From positions 1-5,868 of the forward strand of contig DALTWR010000064.1 of assembly GCA_029986975.1 (NCBI GenBank): a stretch of 5,868 bases of DNA, read 5' to 3'. The notes beneath the pieces were generated by a model. That model saw only the letters and a list, made by a program, of their open reading frames with translations. It was not told the origin of the DNA and did no database searches. Positions within the stretch are counted from its first letter, which is position 1. Each line of letters begins with the position of its first letter. The DNA comes from Methanocorpusculum sp. GTDB taxonomy: Archaea; Halobacteriota; Methanomicrobia; Methanomicrobiales; Methanocorpusculaceae. Positions 5,498 through 5,868 of the stretch are shown in pieces. The translations under genes and the position numbers were made by a program.

Positions 5498-5868
5498 CAG
5501 ACAGCCCCCTTAAGTGCTTCTTTTCCTTTCGCTTCACGCCGCATGATAACCATGCTTGCTACAAATCCGACTAACAGATTGAAGTAATAGAAGATAAAGC
5601 GGTAGATAAGAACAAAGATACCTACAATACTTGCGGGAATGATAATTGCATAGAGCAGACCAAGCGATGCTTCTGCGATACCAACACCGCCCGGCGTAAT
5701 TGGAATCATAAGAATAACTGTTAAGAGCAGCTGCAGAATTATTGAAAGCAGGAATAACTCCGGCGTCGGTTCAACGCCAAGACCCCAGCAGATGAAGAAT
5801 GCAATGATAAACTCATTTGCCCAGTAGAGTGCGGAAAAGAAAAAGCCCCAGAGAAGACCGGATTTGGA
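5497..5868 (-). CDS. UPF0104 / LPG-synthase-TM protein, C-terminal part, cut by right edge
   Basis: Only the last 123 residues lie in the window; the start is beyond the right edge. The fragment ends at TGA 5499-5497 and is open in this frame to base 5868. It contains the family motif MIPITPGGVGIAEA and four hydrophobic segments in the same order as the C-terminal half of the next gene. The shared landmarks are WANEF versus WACEY, GLGVEP versus GLGFEP, VILMIP in both, YYFNLLVGFVAS versus YYSNLIIGFIAS, and a basic tail MRREAKGKE versus VKREARMEK. Relative to the neighbour it has three extra residues after GLGVEP. The pair therefore arose by tandem duplication and has since diverged considerably. 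Function is as uncertain as for the neighbour. The reading of unseen residues, including the TPSSxGGEPVR motif, cannot be checked here. Confidence 0.88.
   Translation of the reverse strand, partial: SKSGLLWGFFFSALYWANEFIIAFFICWGLGVEPTPELFLLSIILQLLLTVILMIPITPGGVGIAEASLGLLYAIIIPASIVGIFVLIYRFIFYYFNLLVGFVASMVIMRREAKGKEALKGAV

Noticed and set aside
1..5868. CRISPR array, insertion sequence or attachment site at the tRNA gene
   Set aside because: No spaced direct repeats, transposase or integrase frame is present. No second copy of the tRNA 3' end is seen in the window, so there is no evidence of integration.

Overview
The window is almost certainly archaeal, and most likely from a methanogenic euryarchaeote, perhaps of the order Methanomicrobiales. 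The archaeal assignment rests on what the DNA shows: a tRNA-Trp gene with no encoded CCA, interrupted by a 104-nt intron with bulge-helix-bulge (BHB) splice sites and box C/D motifs; TATA/BRE-like promoters that predict very short leaders; oligo-T terminators; and GGAGG/GGTG-type ribosome sites where genes overlap. The order-level placement is weaker. It rests on recalled resemblance of the partial secreted protein at the left edge to S-layer proteins of those methanogens.

Layout, left to right. Positions 1-471 (minus) hold the N-terminal 157 codons of an exported, probably surface-layer, protein that runs off the left edge, with its promoter just upstream. Positions 632-809 (minus) hold tRNA-Trp(CCA). 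Its intron (668-771) carries boxes C, D', C' and D, and its two guide segments are complementary to the anticodon region of the same tRNA, predicting 2'-O-methylation at C34 and C39. Positions 904-1179 (minus) encode a small acidic protein with one C-terminal membrane anchor. It diverges from a plus-strand pair: an ABC-2-type ATPase (1296-2012) and a large two-halved permease (true start GTG 2002, ending 3582), translationally coupled by an 11-nt overlap. T-rich DNA ends this transcript at 3583-3618.

Converging from the right is a tightly packed minus-strand operon: the C-terminal end of one UPF0104/LPG-synthase-TM-type integral membrane protein (5497-5868, cut by the right edge), a complete paralogue (4454-5497), and an FkbM-type methyltransferase (3640-4464). 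The junctions are a 1-nt TGATG stop/start and an 11-nt overlap, so the three are likely translated together. An inferred theme is the cell envelope: a membrane lipid or lipid-linked glycan handling pair plus a methyltransferase that may modify a glycan or lipid. No substrate can be read from the sequence.

The best signal for a closer look is the tRNA-Trp intron. The general phenomenon (an intron-encoded box C/D guide in tRNA-Trp) is known in euryarchaea such as Haloferax. The points specific to this window are a C at position 39, a D' guide that fits both spliced and unspliced RNA, and a short intronic segment that could sequester the C34 guide. I found no CRISPR array, insertion sequence, integrase or clear horizontally acquired defence system.
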